Shown here piece after piece: positions 32,261-47,440 of a DNA stretch of 64,000 nucleotides. How positions within the stretch are numbered: the first letter of the stretch is position 1; each line of letters starts with the position of its first letter. Made by a program: the position numbers and the translations under genes. The stretch comes from Micropterix aruncella. Lineage: Eukaryota > Arthropoda > Insecta > Lepidoptera > Micropterigidae. The DNA lies in contig OX155965.1 of the NCBI GenBank assembly GCA_944548615.1, positions 22,191,085 through 22,255,084 on the forward strand. The letters run 5' to 3'. The notes under the pieces were generated by a model. That model was not told the origin of the DNA. It saw only the letters and a program-made list of their open reading frames with translations, and made no database searches.

Positions 32261-32679
32261 AAACAATATTTAGCTTGATTCTCTTTGTCAATGTAAAATT
32301 TTGATCAGCCATATTAATAAGCAGAATTGCCGAATCGAGAGTGGAGAAAACCCAGCAAGAAGCCTTTATCGAGACGCCCTTACATCCATTAACCCTTCAG
32401 GCCTCGGCCCCTCAGCCGATTGACAAGTTGCTGTCCCCAAAAAATTTTGTAAAAATTAGTAAAAAAATTGAATTACGACACTGTCGCACCAAAACATTAA
32501 TTATCTACTGCCAAACCACTGTACCCATAATTAAAATGAAACATATTAACGTAATAAAACATAATAAAATCAAACAAATTAAATTAAAATAAAATTAAAA
32601 CGGGGCCGTCAGGCTGAATCGTTTTGTGGCCGATATCGGCCTATCGGGGCTTGAGGGGTTAAAGTCTTTAATCGGTGTG
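32261..32679. other. Spacer, nothing supported
   Basis: No feature recognised. Confidence 0.35.
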
Positions 32680-32792
32680 CTTTATGGGCAGGTAGAATCA
32701 TTGGCCTGTATTTATTCAAGGACAATGCCGGCCAGAATTTCACCATCAGCCAGAATTTCACAAATGGAGAGCGCTACATAACCATGATTTCT
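32680..32792 (+). pseudogene. Second mariner transposase relic, left piece
   Basis: Encodes GRIIGLYLFKDNAGQNFT and NGERYITMISE, the mariner 'IIGPYFFEDNAG..VTVNGERY..M' block. Contains a small internal duplication (CAGCCAGAATTTCAC). Interrupted by R-C copy 3. Confidence 0.65.
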
Positions 32793-33420
32793 GAATGGGC
32801 CCTGTTGCAGATTGGCCACGAAGACCCATTCGTTCAGGGTCGGTCAACACCCATCCGGCAGCCTCCACGCTTCTCAAACTTGGGGCGCTCCTCTGCGGGT
32901 CTGCGCACCGTGCAGGAGCTAGCCAATCGATAGTCCGCTCCGACTAACAGCCATGGGAGTCTGAGAATAGTAATGTTTCCTACAGAGCGAGGGTGGTTGT
33001 TAACCTTATGGCAACTGCTCTTGAAATGACCATTCGGCCACCCGACCCCGGGTGAATAAGCCGGGCAAAGGATGCCGTGATCCGATAGACATTGTATCAC
33101 CGCTTCATAAGGGAGACGAACGCTTAAACGACCTCGATCCTGTTACCAGTCGGGAGGTAGGAGGTATCCTGAAGGTTAATTCCAGAAGGAGATATCCTTC
33201 CAAACTGGTAGTCAGGAGGCAAGGCTGCCCGCTGGGTACCATTCCCGGTGCATCGACAGGTGTACCATTCCCGGCGCATCCCGGGCAGGTGACGTAACTA
33301 GACAGTGGATTGTTTTTCGTCCCAAATCTTCTGCGCCTCAACCTCACAGGAGACAGAACGATCAATATCGTTAAAACTTCATAAGGTGACGGGTTAGCCC
33401 AATGTAGTTGACAGCTCTAG
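32793..33420 (+). mobile_element. R-C element, copy 3, 5'-truncated, inserted in mariner
   Basis: Begins at the internal ATGGGCCC and runs to the 3' terminus GTAGTTGACAGCTCTAG. More diverged than copies 1 and 2. Truncation at one end only again fits target-primed reverse transcription. Confidence 0.65.
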
Positions 33421-33670
33421 TTGCTGCCTGTCTTCGTCCTTCAGTTGAATGGCATTGATGTGACAGAGCTTTGGTTTCAACAAAATGACGCAACGAGCCA
33501 CACGGCGGGGCTACACCATCAATTTATTGCAGGAAATATTTGGTGAGCGCATAATTTGGCGTAATAAACCTGTGAACTGGTCTCTACGATAGTGTGATCT
33601 CACACCTTTAGATTATATTCTTGAATTATTAAAGAAAATGGAACTATAAACGGTAAAATCGAACTTCGAT
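33421..33670 (+). pseudogene. Second mariner transposase relic, right piece
   Basis: Encodes LLPVFVLQLNGIDVTELWFQ, QNDATSHTA (second catalytic D) and degenerate downstream blocks with stops. Directly continues the reading left of R-C copy 3. Confidence 0.65.
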
Positions 33671-34149
33671 GTTTTTCTTTATAGGTTTTGACGAAATTAT
33701 GCTTACAGAGTTTGATCATGCTTGGATAAAACAGCCTGTATTCTTGATTCCCCTTTAACCATGCCGTCTTAATTACTCTCCTAACTTTACAGCCACAGAT
33801 GTTGAGCTATCAATGTTTAAAGGCAAGCAATCTTTATTGATCTCTTGTTTGATCAAACAAAAAGCAGAGTTCATTTGGTAGAACACCGATCAATATGTCC
33901 TTTCACTGTCGAATACTATTTCTCTCGTTTCCGTTTCCTTTGCACAGAAGCGTGTAGGGGGTTGTCAAAATAAGAATATACAAAGGACTCATCTAATCGA
34001 ACCGTTGTGACGGGAGCCCGTTGCGGTTTACTCTACGGCATCGGGCACATGAATCACATTGGTAGTTAAAAATACAACGAATAGGCGATATACGAACACT
34101 CGATTTAAAAAGTGTGTCAGTGACTTCAAATCGCCGAATCGCTCGATTT
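33671..34149. other. Spacer, nothing supported
   Basis: No feature recognised. Confidence 0.35.
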
Positions 34150-34270
34150 TAAATACTGACACCCAGGTCTGGACCTCCAGGGGAGGGGGGGAGGCATACC
34201 GGGGTACTTGTCCCGGGCGGCAATGTAAGGGGGCGCCAAATTCGTGTTTGAAAAAAATAAGCGCCTAGCA
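34150..34270 (+). repeat. GC-rich, hAT-terminus-like block
   Basis: CAGGTCTGGACCTCCAGGGG, a G-run, then CCCGGGCGGCAATGTAAGG and GGCGCCAAATTCG. It resembles subterminal DNA of some hAT elements, but no partner end was found. Confidence 0.25.
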
Positions 34271-35199
34271 ACTAGGGCGCGTCGTACCTACTATCGATTG
34301 GTCATTCGGTTTTGGAACACGTCCTAAGTTAATTTTTGAACGCGTACGCAGTGTGTCATGTATGCCAACGTGCACAGTATATGCCAGGGGAATTTCCGTC
34401 GCGTCTAGAAAAAAGCCTCTCCACAGACAGAAGTGGACGGAGTTGCACGAGCAGAGCCGACTAAACCTAACCAGCCGAATGTCAAGCGATGGTCGGTATT
34501 TATGTGGCTAATAAAATTTGCAAGTAATTTGCAAAGAATTTAAAATTTCGAATTTTGGTTTTTTATTTCGAAAAGGAAATATAACGAAGCTGCGTTCAAT
34601 ACTAGTCAGCTTACAAATTAAAACTAAATGCGTGACATGTCCTCACATCAGTGAAGCTGACTCTAAGTACTTTAGGATATACATATAGGTATACTTTACG
34701 GGTGCTTTAGGATATATTTAGATACCTACTTAGTGATTTAGAATATACTTACATTACCTTAATACTTTACTTAGTACTTTAGCAGGTATTTAGTACATTA
34801 AGATTACTTCGTAGCTTACGGGAAAGTTACATAGGATTACTTACCTTTCAGGATTATTTGGGTTTGCGGGGTTTTTACTTAACTAGCAAACCCAAGAAAG
34901 AGAGTAAATTCAATTGAAATCAAAAACTTTTTGTTGCAATCATACACAGGTGGACTTATCGCTGCGTGGACAAACTTCCAAAGAGGAGGAGGCACCTGAA
35001 AGAGACCATACATGGTAATTTTTTCTAGACCCAGGCTTATATTGGGACCTGCCATTCTCTTTTCGTATTCTTTCGTCAAAGATTTAAAATCTGAATCTAA
35101 TGTGATACGTATACTTGAAATGCTGACCACGGTATTGAAAAGCAACATTTAGGTATAGAGAATAAGGTAGGCATAATAGAGGTAGGTAAGCGCATGCCT
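34271..35199. other. Spacer with short tandem GGATATACTTA-like repeats
   Basis: 34670-34860 has diverged repeats around 'TTTAGGATATA..TA' and 'TTTAGTACTTTAG'. No gene recognised. Confidence 0.35.
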
Positions 35200-35460
35200 A
35201 GCTACTGGATAAGCTGTCGAAGCCACTCGAGTTCGTCAGCCAGAGCGGAGTGGCCACTCGAAAAAACCGTCCAATTGCGCTGAGAGTGGCGTTCTGCGAG
35301 GTTGCTTCGCCTGAGGGCCCGCATCCTTCTAGCCATCTCTCTTCTTTCTCTCCCTTTCTCTCTATCTATCTCAATCTCTCTTATTCTGTCTGCTACAGAG
35401 GATGTGGGAAAATGGAGCACTCTCCTGTCTTTAAATTTGTAAGAGGATAAGGGTGGAGTA
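35200..35460 (-). other. Possible coding-like charged segment, unrecognised
   Basis: The minus strand has a 72-codon frame rich in Arg and Glu (REIEIDREKGRERREMARR) ending ADELEWLRQLIQ. The first part is imposed by a CTTTCTCTCC-type simple repeat. The tail looks protein-like, but I cannot assign it. Confidence 0.25.
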
Positions 35461-37299
35461 AACGGTTTACAAGGATAACGGTGATCACGCTTTGTTATAC
35501 CATAAAGGTCTCAAACGCCGCCGTTAACCAGTCGCTTTTTAAAAACTCATATTGTTTATAAAACATATGAGTTTATAAAATTTATAAAACACTATATTGT
35601 GAAGGAACTTGATTAAATATTTCTAAAATTTATACATTACTAATTTAATTTATAGTCTTTACAGTCTTAAGACTGTATAATATAAATTTATACAGCCTTA
35701 CAAATTATTTAAAAATTAGTTATGAGTTGATGAGTTAAAAATAAATTACAAGAGAAATTACAAGAAGAAATCAAACCCTTGACATCAATTAGGGCAAATA
35801 TAGGAATGTTCTCCAATAGAGCAAGCTTCTCGCATCCGTCCTTTGAAAATAGAATCTAAGTGTTTTTTTCATTTTTTCCTGGGAATATAATAGTTTTTCC
35901 GACATAATGACTATTAATACACAAAAAGCCAGAGGTCCACAGTTTGCTTAATTATTTTTTTACATTTTGGAAAACGTATTTATTGTGTAAATCAGAAATG
36001 CTAGAATTTGAGCCCTAAAACTCTCATCTTAAGGAAACTGTCCCCTTAATATGTCCAACCAAACAAAGTCTATAATTACAAATGTTTTTAGTATATTATA
36101 TGAATAGTAAGATATACGTATAACGATGTATGAGATTAAAGTGTTATTTAATACTCTTCTATAATTATCCTATAAGTAATACAAATATCATTAAAAACGA
36201 GCTATACACTGTTTTTTGAATTTTAAAATGAAATATGCTTGCGTCATAACATAGCAAGTAGATGAACCCTCTAGAAGAGAGAAATCTACCAGATTTCATT
36301 ACTTTAATATCAATTAATTTCAATACTATAATCTACTTATTGACTTTGAAATTAAATGGGCTACGTTTGTCCGACATATATCGCAGCAATAGAATCTTTG
36401 AATATTTCACTGATTTTCACCATGTAATTTTTATACAACCTTTTTTCATTCAATTCCATAGCCTAGCTTTTAAATAAAATATATGATTTTTCAGATTTTG
36501 AATTTTTACTAACAAAAATCTTAAAATCAAAAATTGCTCGCTAGCAGCCATATATCGCATGTTCCTGAGACATTGTTGGACTTTAGACGTTGTGAGGTGT
36601 CGACTCCGCAGTGATGTCTTTACAATACAAGTCGAGTTGCTACGTCGTGTGGCTGCGTAATGGCCCGTGGTCCACCAGAAACCAATACCTTATTAAAAGC
36701 GTCAGTATTTGGGTACTTTTTGGTTATTATTACCATTGCTTTTGTAGTGTTTTAGATTGCTCACCCCTATAGGACTTTTTGGCAACATTTTCTTGCTGTC
36801 GAAATGCTGGTGGCGCTGTTAGCTTTGACGTCAAAAGTAATACGAGTGGCAATTTATTGTTTCATCTATAATAACATTGATAATGAAAGGTTTGTTACAT
36901 AGGAACGATTGATTATACAGTGATAACAATAATGATATTCAATTATTAGTGCCATCAATTGCATTTTTCTATAGGATAGAATGTTGGCATTATATCTAGA
37001 TAGATAAAAAAATATATCTGAACAATAAAGTGCATAATTATTAGGAGTTGAAACCTGTATACCAAATTAAAAATTGACATCTTCATAACATCAAACAAAT
37101 CCTTTATTGTTTATACCGTATGGGCGTTTTTACAGAGCCATCTACAGTGCGCAAAGGAATGTTATACCTACTACGAAAGTTGCCGAATAATCTATTTTTA
37201 GGAACATGAGCGCCATCTACATTGTGCGTTGCATAATACGCTTTATAATCGCTTAAATATCAAGTGTTTTATATAGTTATTTATTTCAACGTTTTCTTC
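35461..37299. other. Long AT-rich spacer
   Basis: No supported gene, RNA or repeat boundary in 1.8 kb. Confidence 0.35.
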
Positions 37300-37613
37300 A
37301 AAAACATCGACTACGATGGTTCGGCCATGTTTGCCGAATGAACGACAATCGCTTGCTACGTAACTTTGGCGAGACCGTCCGACAGAATGGAGAATTCAGC
37401 GATCGGCACCGAAGAAAATCTGGCTAAATAACATCAAAGACGACCTTAAAAATCAACAATTGTCGGCTAGGGATGCTCGAGACGTGGCAAAAAATCGTCA
37501 AGAATGGAAGCGAATCGTGAATGGAGTATGAGATCCAGCGGCACCGACAGCAGCGTATTGGTTGCGAGGGCGACCCCCTCCCCAATCGCCGGCTACGGAA
37601 TAAATAAATAAAT
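37300..37613 (+). pseudogene. LINE C-terminal fragment with (AAAT)n tail
   Basis: Encodes LRWFGHVCRMNDNRLL, then RPTEWRIQRSAPKKIWLNNI, ARDVAKNRQEWKRIVNGV, the 'R..W.GH..RM...R........R..G.PKK.W.D.I..D........A.DR..WR..V' tail of RTE/BovB-like LINEs. One frameshift. Ends AATAAATAAATAAAT. Confidence 0.65.
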
Positions 37614-39486
<1,873 letters not shown>

Positions 39487-39493
39487 TCATTAA

Positions 39494-40220
39494 AAAGAAT
39501 TGGGTCTTGGGGCCTACAAACGACGCACAGGACAATTGTTTACGGCTGCTCTGAAGGAAAATAGAGTGAAGAAATGCAAGCGGCTGTTGGTCCAGTACGC
39601 GGGTGGGAGAGACAAACAAATCCTGTTTACCGATGAAAAATTTTTCACGACGCAGGAGAAGTTTAACAGAGAGAATGATAGGGTGTAAGCACACTCATCT
39701 GAAGAGGCCTCGCTCGGGTGAAGAAAGGTCACCATCCATCTTCAATGATGGTTTGGTGGGGTGTTGCCTATGATGGCACCACAGAGCTTCATTTCTGCGA
39801 AAAAGGCGTGAAAACCTCAGCTAGAGTTTATCAACGGACAATCTTGAATCATGTTGTGAAGCCTCTCAACCAAGCAATGTTTCAAAATCAGGATTGGATA
39901 TTCCAGCAAGATTTGGCACCGACACACAAGGCCATAACCGCTCAACGCTGACTGCAGCGCCATGGCATGAAACAGCATTTTTGTCACCAGATTATACGCC
40001 TGCTGGCAGTCCCGATCTGAGCCCGCTTGATATAAGCTATGGGTGGTTTTGGAGGACAGAGGCTGCCACAGAAGATACAGCAAGAACGAAGCCCTCAAGT
40101 CTCCCCTGGTCGAAGCAGTGAGCAGCTTCCCTCAATATGAGCTGCGTAATTGGATCTACGACTGGCCTAGGAGACTTAAGGCCTGCATTAAGGCCAAATG
40201 CGGCCGTTTCGAATGATATT
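39494..40220 (+). pseudogene. Mariner-family transposase relic between (TA)n arrays
   Basis: Encodes YKRRTGQLFTAALKENRVKK, LFTDEKFF (first catalytic D), HHPSSMMVWWGVAYDGTTEL, HFCEKGVKTSARVYQ, then DWIFQQDLAPTHKA (second D), a frameshift, SPDLSPLDI (third D) and the C-terminus RRLKACIKAKCGRFE. The N-terminal DNA-binding domain is missing: the frame starts right after the TA array. At least three frameshifts or stops. Confidence 0.75.
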
Positions 40221-40335
40221 TTTTTTTATAAACTACATTAATATACCGATAAACAATAAAAAATTGGAAAAGAAATGTCTCGCCGTTAAGTTTTAATTTC
40301 CAAAAAATCTTGTAACAGTATTTATGATAGGACTA
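40221..40335. other. Mariner 3' flank
   Basis: Short AT-rich region between the transposase end and the next (TA)n array. No inverted end identified. Confidence 0.4.
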
Positions 40336-40659
<324 letters not shown>

Positions 40660-40813
40660 CGTTTTGCGACGTGCTCAAAATGCAACTACTCAAAAATAAT
40701 ATTAGTATTATATACAACCCCTTTTTCAGGTAAAACGAGAACGGCATTTTGTGAAAATTTAACCATTTTACACTCTTCTAATTGTTTCCCAACCCTGGTA
40801 GGTTGCAGAAATG

Positions 40814-42307
<1,494 letters not shown>

Positions 42308-42474
42308 TATATATATATAAACATATACATATATATTTGATATGGTTTGTACAGAAATAATTTTTTTGGATGATAATTCGATGTTAAATAAAATTAGTAA
42401 AAGCTACATAAAACGCAGCGAAGGAGATCCCAGTTTGGATTGGGAAATGCTTATGTTTGAATGATATATACTTA
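42308..42474. other. (TA)n remainder and spacer
   Basis: Short TA-rich continuation right of the element, then unrecognised sequence. Confidence 0.4.
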
Positions 42475-42620
42475 CCGGATGTGCACGACTATCGACTGTG
42501 CAATGTAAGTTTAAGGGTCCCTTTGCAGTCGACCAACGATCACTCTTCATCCATATATCTCATAAATAGGGCTTATTCTTATGCAACACAAAATGCCTTC
42601 AATTGAGACGAATTAAGCGA
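42475..42620 (-). repeat. R-F repeat, copy 1 (inverted)
   Basis: Reverse complement contains GCATAAGAATAAGCCC, TATGGATGAAGAGTGATCGT, AAAGGGACCCTTAAAC and TTACATTGCACAGTCG, matching 55655-55803, 63310-63480 and 63871-64000. Confidence 0.55.
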
Positions 42621-42679
42621 AAAAACAAATTTAAAAACCACATATTTATTGAAAATAAAATTAGATAGGTACATAACAC

Positions 42680-42692
42680 TATCAATTATCAA
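42680..42692 (+). repeat. Target site duplication of LOA-type element, left copy
   Basis: TATCAATTATCAA, identical to 46413-46425. Confidence 0.85.
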
Positions 42693-45600
42693 GTAGTAGT
42701 AGTAGTAGTAGATGGAGTGGGGGGCTTGTTTCCAGCCCTTGATGTCACCTAGATCTGTAAGGTCTTTTGTAACTACCCACTGTGTGGTTAGGTCAATTGT
42801 CAGCTAGTAGCCCGGTACTTCTTACCAGACTAAGTAGGTCACTGACCTTCAAGTTGGGCAGATCGCTGGGTTCGAGAAAGGCTCGTCCCAGTAAACTGTG
42901 TCTTTTGGCGGCGAGCCCTGGACAGCGGCCAACAATGTGTATGCTGTCTTCAGGTTCCTCGCCACATATTCGGCAATCCTTGCTCTCGGTCAAGCCAAGG
43001 TTGAATAGATGAGCTCTAAGGGTCGTGTGTCCGGTGAGGAGACCGATAGTGGTTCTAAGGTTCTTCTTGCTCATGTCAAGTAGGGCCTTGGTTTTCTTCT
43101 GTAGTGGTTGCTCCATCATGGCTTTTGCCTGGCGACATCCCTGACTCTATTTCCAGGAAGCCCGATGTTCCTGCTCCAAGCAGTCCCTGATGATTTTCTT
43201 ACCTGTAGCGAAGGGGACCCCTACAGCTGGCTCCACTGGGCAATCCAGTGTGCCCAGTTTTGCCAGTCTATCGGCCTCTTCGTTTCCGGGTATGCCTTGG
43301 TGACCCGGTATCCACATTAGGGTGATTTTGTTGGATTTTCCCAATTTGTTGAGCTCCTGCATGCAGTCCCAGACCACAGAAGATTCTGTGGTGGCTTTAG
43401 CCAGAGCGTCCAGTGCTGCTCTGCTGTCAGAGCAGATGAGGATTTGTCTGTTTTTTACCTCAAGTCGACTTTGTAGTTTTATGCATTCCAATATGGCAAG
43501 TACCTCGGCTTGGAAAACCGTAGCGTATTGTCCAAGGGGGATGCTGATTCTGTGGTTGGTTTTGGGTCCGTACACGCCTGCCCCAAAACGTCCATTTGTT
43601 CCTGAGCCGTCGGTGAACCAGGCGTCTGCGTTGTGGCTTTGAAGCCACTGCGGATTTTTCCATTCTTCCCTGGTGGGGATTAGGATTTTATAGGATTTCT
43701 CTATCGAAAATTTTTTCCGTAGTCGATCCTGGGTCAGAGTGAATGGGCTTTTGTGGAGGAGGTTTAGCTCAGGATGATTGTGCCCTCCACGCTTCCACTC
43801 GCCCAAACACTTCAGTCTGTATGCTGTAAGTCTGGCGGAGTGGATGATGAGCTTGTCCAGAGGCGGGCAGCAGAGTGCCACCTCTAATCCCGCTGTTGGG
43901 GTGGTCTTCATGACGCCAGTTGCAGCCCTCAGGTAGTTACCTTGAAGGCTTTTAAGCATTTTTACTGTCTCAAGCTTTTTCACCCTGGACCACCAGACTA
44001 TTGCAGCATAGGTTAGTCTAGGCAGCAGTACTGCCCTGTAGAGCCATAAGGCGACCCTGGGTTTGAACCCCCAGGTTTTTCCCATGACTCTTTTGCACGT
44101 CCACAACGAGGCATAGAAGGTTGTTCTCTTGCGCTCGAGGTGGTGCTTCCAATTGAGCTTTGGGTCTAGATAGACTCCAAGGTATTTAACTACTGTAGCG
44201 TATTCTATCTCCTTATCCCAGAGCTTGAGACACTCAACGGGTTCGGGTTTGTATTTTCTGGTGAAAATCATGGCCTTAGTCTTGCTTGGATTAGCGGATA
44301 GACCTCTGGCCTGGCACCAGTCTTGGGTGGTCTTAAGTGCTTTGTCCATGAGCTCCTTAAGTATTGATAGGAAGTTTCCTCTGACTACTATGGCCACGTC
44401 ATCAGCGTAGCCGTAGACAGAGAGGCCTAGGTTTTGTAGATCTATTAGGAGTTCATCTACAACGATGCTCCACAAGAGGGGGGAGATGACTCCACCCTGT
44501 GGACAGCCCTTAGCAGGGATTCCCGTGATGGAGGTGTCGCCTTGATAGACAGTCAGATTCCTATTTGATAGCATACTCAATGTCCAGTCAATAATGGTCT
44601 CTGGTATTCCTCGTCTGTGCATAGCGTTTTTTATAGTTGCATATGATGTGGTGTCAAATGCTCCTTCGATGTCCAGGAATACTCCCAGAGCGTAACCTTT
44701 CGCCGCTAACTGTGTCTCTATTGTGCTCACCAGGTGATGTAGGGCAGTGTCCGTAGATCTGCCCTCCCTATAGGCATACTGAGCATCAGCAAGCGGTTGA
44801 AGAGCTAGGTGGTTGTTTTTCAAGTAGCCGTCAACTAGTCTCTCCAGTGATTTCAGGAGAAAGGAGGTGAGGCTAATGGGTCTGTAGTCTTTGGCAAAGA
44901 TGTGGCCGTTCCTGCCTGCCTTTGGAATGAACGTGACTCTTGCGCTGCTCCAGGCATGAGGGACGTGTCTGAGGGCTATGCTCGCTCTGAGTACCTTTGT
45001 TAGAGGGCCCAGCAGCTGGCTTAACCCTTTTTGTAGTAGGACTGGGTATATTCCATCCGGTCCAGGTGATTTGTAGGGGTCGAAGGTGCTCACGGCCCAT
45101 TCTACTGCTTTTGGATTAACTATCTTGGCTGCAAGAGCCCACTCCCTGGGCTTGTGGAGCCTCTTGGAGTTCTCCCCTGCGGCAATTGGGTGTGAGGATT
45201 CCTGGAAGCCCGGAAAGTGTGTTTCCATTAGGAGCTTCAAGGTTTCCTTGGTGTCGCTTGTGTGTCCCCCCTCTGGTCGTTTAAGGCATCCCAGCTGGGG
45301 GCGGTTGTTGGAGCTGAGGATCTTGTTGAGCCTGGAGGCTTCGGAAGCTGTTTCCACGCTCTCACAAAAGTCCCTCCAGCTTCTTCGTTTGGCTTTAACA
45401 ATGGCCTTGTTGTATTCGTTTCGGGCGTTTTTGTATTCCTCCCAAAGATGTTGCGAGTTAGTGTTGTGATTTCTCGCCCTATTGAAACACCTTCTCAGCG
45501 TAAGCCTGAGCTTGGTCAGCTCTGGGTTCCACCATGGGACCTTTTTTGAGAGGTTTTTTTGTTTCAAAGGGCAATTCTGCTCGTAGGCGTCTATAACGGC

Positions 45601-46412
45601 ATTAGACAGTGATAGTGCAGCTGTTTCTAGTTGCTCTTTGGTGTGGAATCGATTCGGAACCGTGGTGAGCTTGATAGCCAGGGCCCTATCGAATCCTTCC
45701 CAGTTGGTATTTCTAGGGTTGCGAGCCCACTGAATTTCCAATGAGTGCCGAAGCGTTAGATGGATCTGCCTATGGTCCGAGCCTGAGGGTTCATCTGAGA
45801 CCCTCCAGTCTTGAACCAGGTCGGCCACTTCTTTTGTGCAGATCGTGATGTCCAGTACCTCCTGTCTTCTTGAGTCTATGAAGGTAGGTTCTGTTCCTCT
45901 GTTGAGGATGGTGAGTTCATTGCCTAGGATAAAGTCATGCAGGCTTACCCCCCTCGGGTTTATGTTGGAACTACCCCAGCACACGTGGTGGGAGTTCGCA
46001 TCGCAACCCAGAAGGAGTTGGAGCCCGCGTTGTTTCGCATATGTCACTAGGTTGGTTATATCTTCTTGCGGTGGCAGGTCAGTGGAGTCATAAGGCATGT
46101 ATGCTGACCCAATGAGTAGATCCACCGTTCTGTCTCCTGTCAAGTTGATTTTTGTTAAAACGACCGTTAGGTCATCGCCGCTGAGTTGTGGCAGAAAAGT
46201 GGCTGTGACGCCCTTAGTGACCACGCAGGTCCTGAGTTTCCGAGTCGGTTGGGCCTTATGAATGGTTCCGCAACCTCCTAATCCACTTATAGTATCCCTA
46301 ACAATCCAAGGTTCTTGGATTAGTGCTATACTTGTCTGCGCCACAGCCATGCTCCTGGTTAATATCGCCGAGGCGCTTTTGCTGTGGTGCAAGTTGATCT
46401 GGATTATGGGGA
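42693..46412 (-). mobile_element. LOA/R1-group non-LTR retrotransposon, 5'-truncated, 3720 bp
   Basis: Bounded by perfect 13-bp duplications. On the element strand the 3' end is a (CTA)n tail (plus strand AGTAGTAGTAGTAG, 42692-42711). The 5' end is cut at the start of the endonuclease domain, so the 5'UTR and any ORF1 are missing. It is inserted in the 3' end of a Tc1-like relic. Confidence 0.85.
42793..46412 (-). CDS. Retrotransposon ORF2: endonuclease, RT, RNase H, CCHC finger (one in-frame stop)
   Basis: A multidomain replicase. Open from the junction at 46412 to a TAG at 43147-43149, about 1088 codons; the same frame then continues to 42793. Counting from the first codon of the open frame (46425): AP-endonuclease about 5-225 (IQEPW, GCDANSHH, SGSDHR); RT about 495-760 with FLDIEGAFD, GCPQGGVISPLLW and catalytic YADD at about 673; RNase H about 935-1058 with D (TDGSG), E (ECI), D (CSDSRAA) and D (EEADRL); after the stop, a C-terminal finger C-x2-C-x8-H-x4-C (CRICGEEPEDSIHIVGRC). 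RNase H plus AP-endonuclease points to the LOA/I/R1 group. The upstream TTG in the duplicated target is not a real start. The single TAG between WK and SQG is the only disruption, so the insertion looks young. Confidence 0.9.
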
Positions 46413-46425
46413 TATCAATTATCAA
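46413..46425 (+). repeat. Target site duplication of LOA-type element, right copy
   Basis: TATCAATTATCAA. Read on the minus strand it includes the stop of the Tc1 relic (VFDN then TGA). Confidence 0.85.
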
Positions 46426-47440
46426 AAACCAACAAAATGAGTACTTCGTTGTTCAATCTTTTTTTAATTACTGATTCAATACGTTTTGGCATGGATTTCA
46501 CCAAATTTTGTATGTAGTCTTGGGAAAATTTTCAAACCACCCTTTTTCGATTATGTTTTTAAGGTTTTCCTTTGATGAGGGCTTCAGTTTATTTATTTCG
46601 ATTGCCATTTTATGCCACTTTCTCGATATGGTTCAGGTCAGAACTATTTCCGGGCTAATGCAGTGTTGGAATTCTATGAATTTTCATACATTATTTGACC
46701 TAAAAAATATTTTAATTGTGTTATATTTTTTGAATATATATTTTTTAAACATTATAAATCACAGTGTCAGAAAAAAATAATACTTACAGTTTTTGCTCGG
46801 TGACACGGTGCAGAGTCATCTTGGAAAATCACTCAGAAATATAGGAATAGTGCATTTCAATTGACGGGAACAAATACTCTTCCAATTTTTTTTTAAACTT
46901 CTGCACTCATAGTTCCTTTTATGAATACTAATTGCCCCACTCCATAAAAGGAGACACATCCTCAGACCATTTGTCCAGCAGGATGCTTCACTGTTGGTCT
47001 AAGACACTCATCGCTTAAACTTTCGCCAGATCTTCGTCTCACGTACTGAATTCCAGCCGAACCAAATAAATTAAATTTACTCTCATCGGAGAAAATAGCT
47101 CGCCGCCAATCGATTTCAGTCCAAGTTTTATATTTTTTAGCCCATTATAAGCGGGCAACGCGCATTTTTTTGGTCAGTAGTGACTTTTTTGCAGGCCTCC
47201 TGGCAAAAAAGCCGCCCTCATGGAGTCTTCGGCATACGGTGTGAACACCCACTTCAGAACCACCATCCTTTATGAACTCTGTCCTTATATCCACGCCACT
47301 TTTAAATCGAATCTGCAAACAGATTCGCTTCAGCAGTCGATCCTCAGCATGTGTTGTCTTTTTTTTGCCCAGTACCTTTTTTTCGCTCTAGACCTGCAGA
47401 AACTTTAAATTATCCAATCTGAAATGCTATAGCTCTGGAA
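46426..47440 (-). pseudogene. Tc1-like transposase relic
   Basis: Reading leftward on the minus strand: KKTTHAEDRLLKRICLQIRF, HTVCRRLHEGGFFARRPAKK, SLLTKKMRVARL, stop, WAKKYKTWTEIDWRRAIFSD (first catalytic D), ESKFNLFGSAGIQYVRRRSG, LRPTVK, VIFQDDSAPCH (second D), and the C-terminal SMPKRIESVIKKRLNNEVLI to VFDN. This is the canonical Tc1 domain order, with internal stops and frameshifts. The terminal VFDN-stop overlaps the LOA-type insertion site, which dates that insertion after the Tc1 copy. Confidence 0.75.

Noticed and set aside
46413..46425. TTG as start of the retrotransposon ORF2
   Set aside because: These bases belong to the duplicated target (and to the Tc1 relic), not to the element; the true start is lost by 5' truncation.
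43460..46474. Several plus-strand frames of 60-127 codons opposite the retrotransposon ORF
   Set aside because: Antisense shadows of the ORF2 coding sequence.
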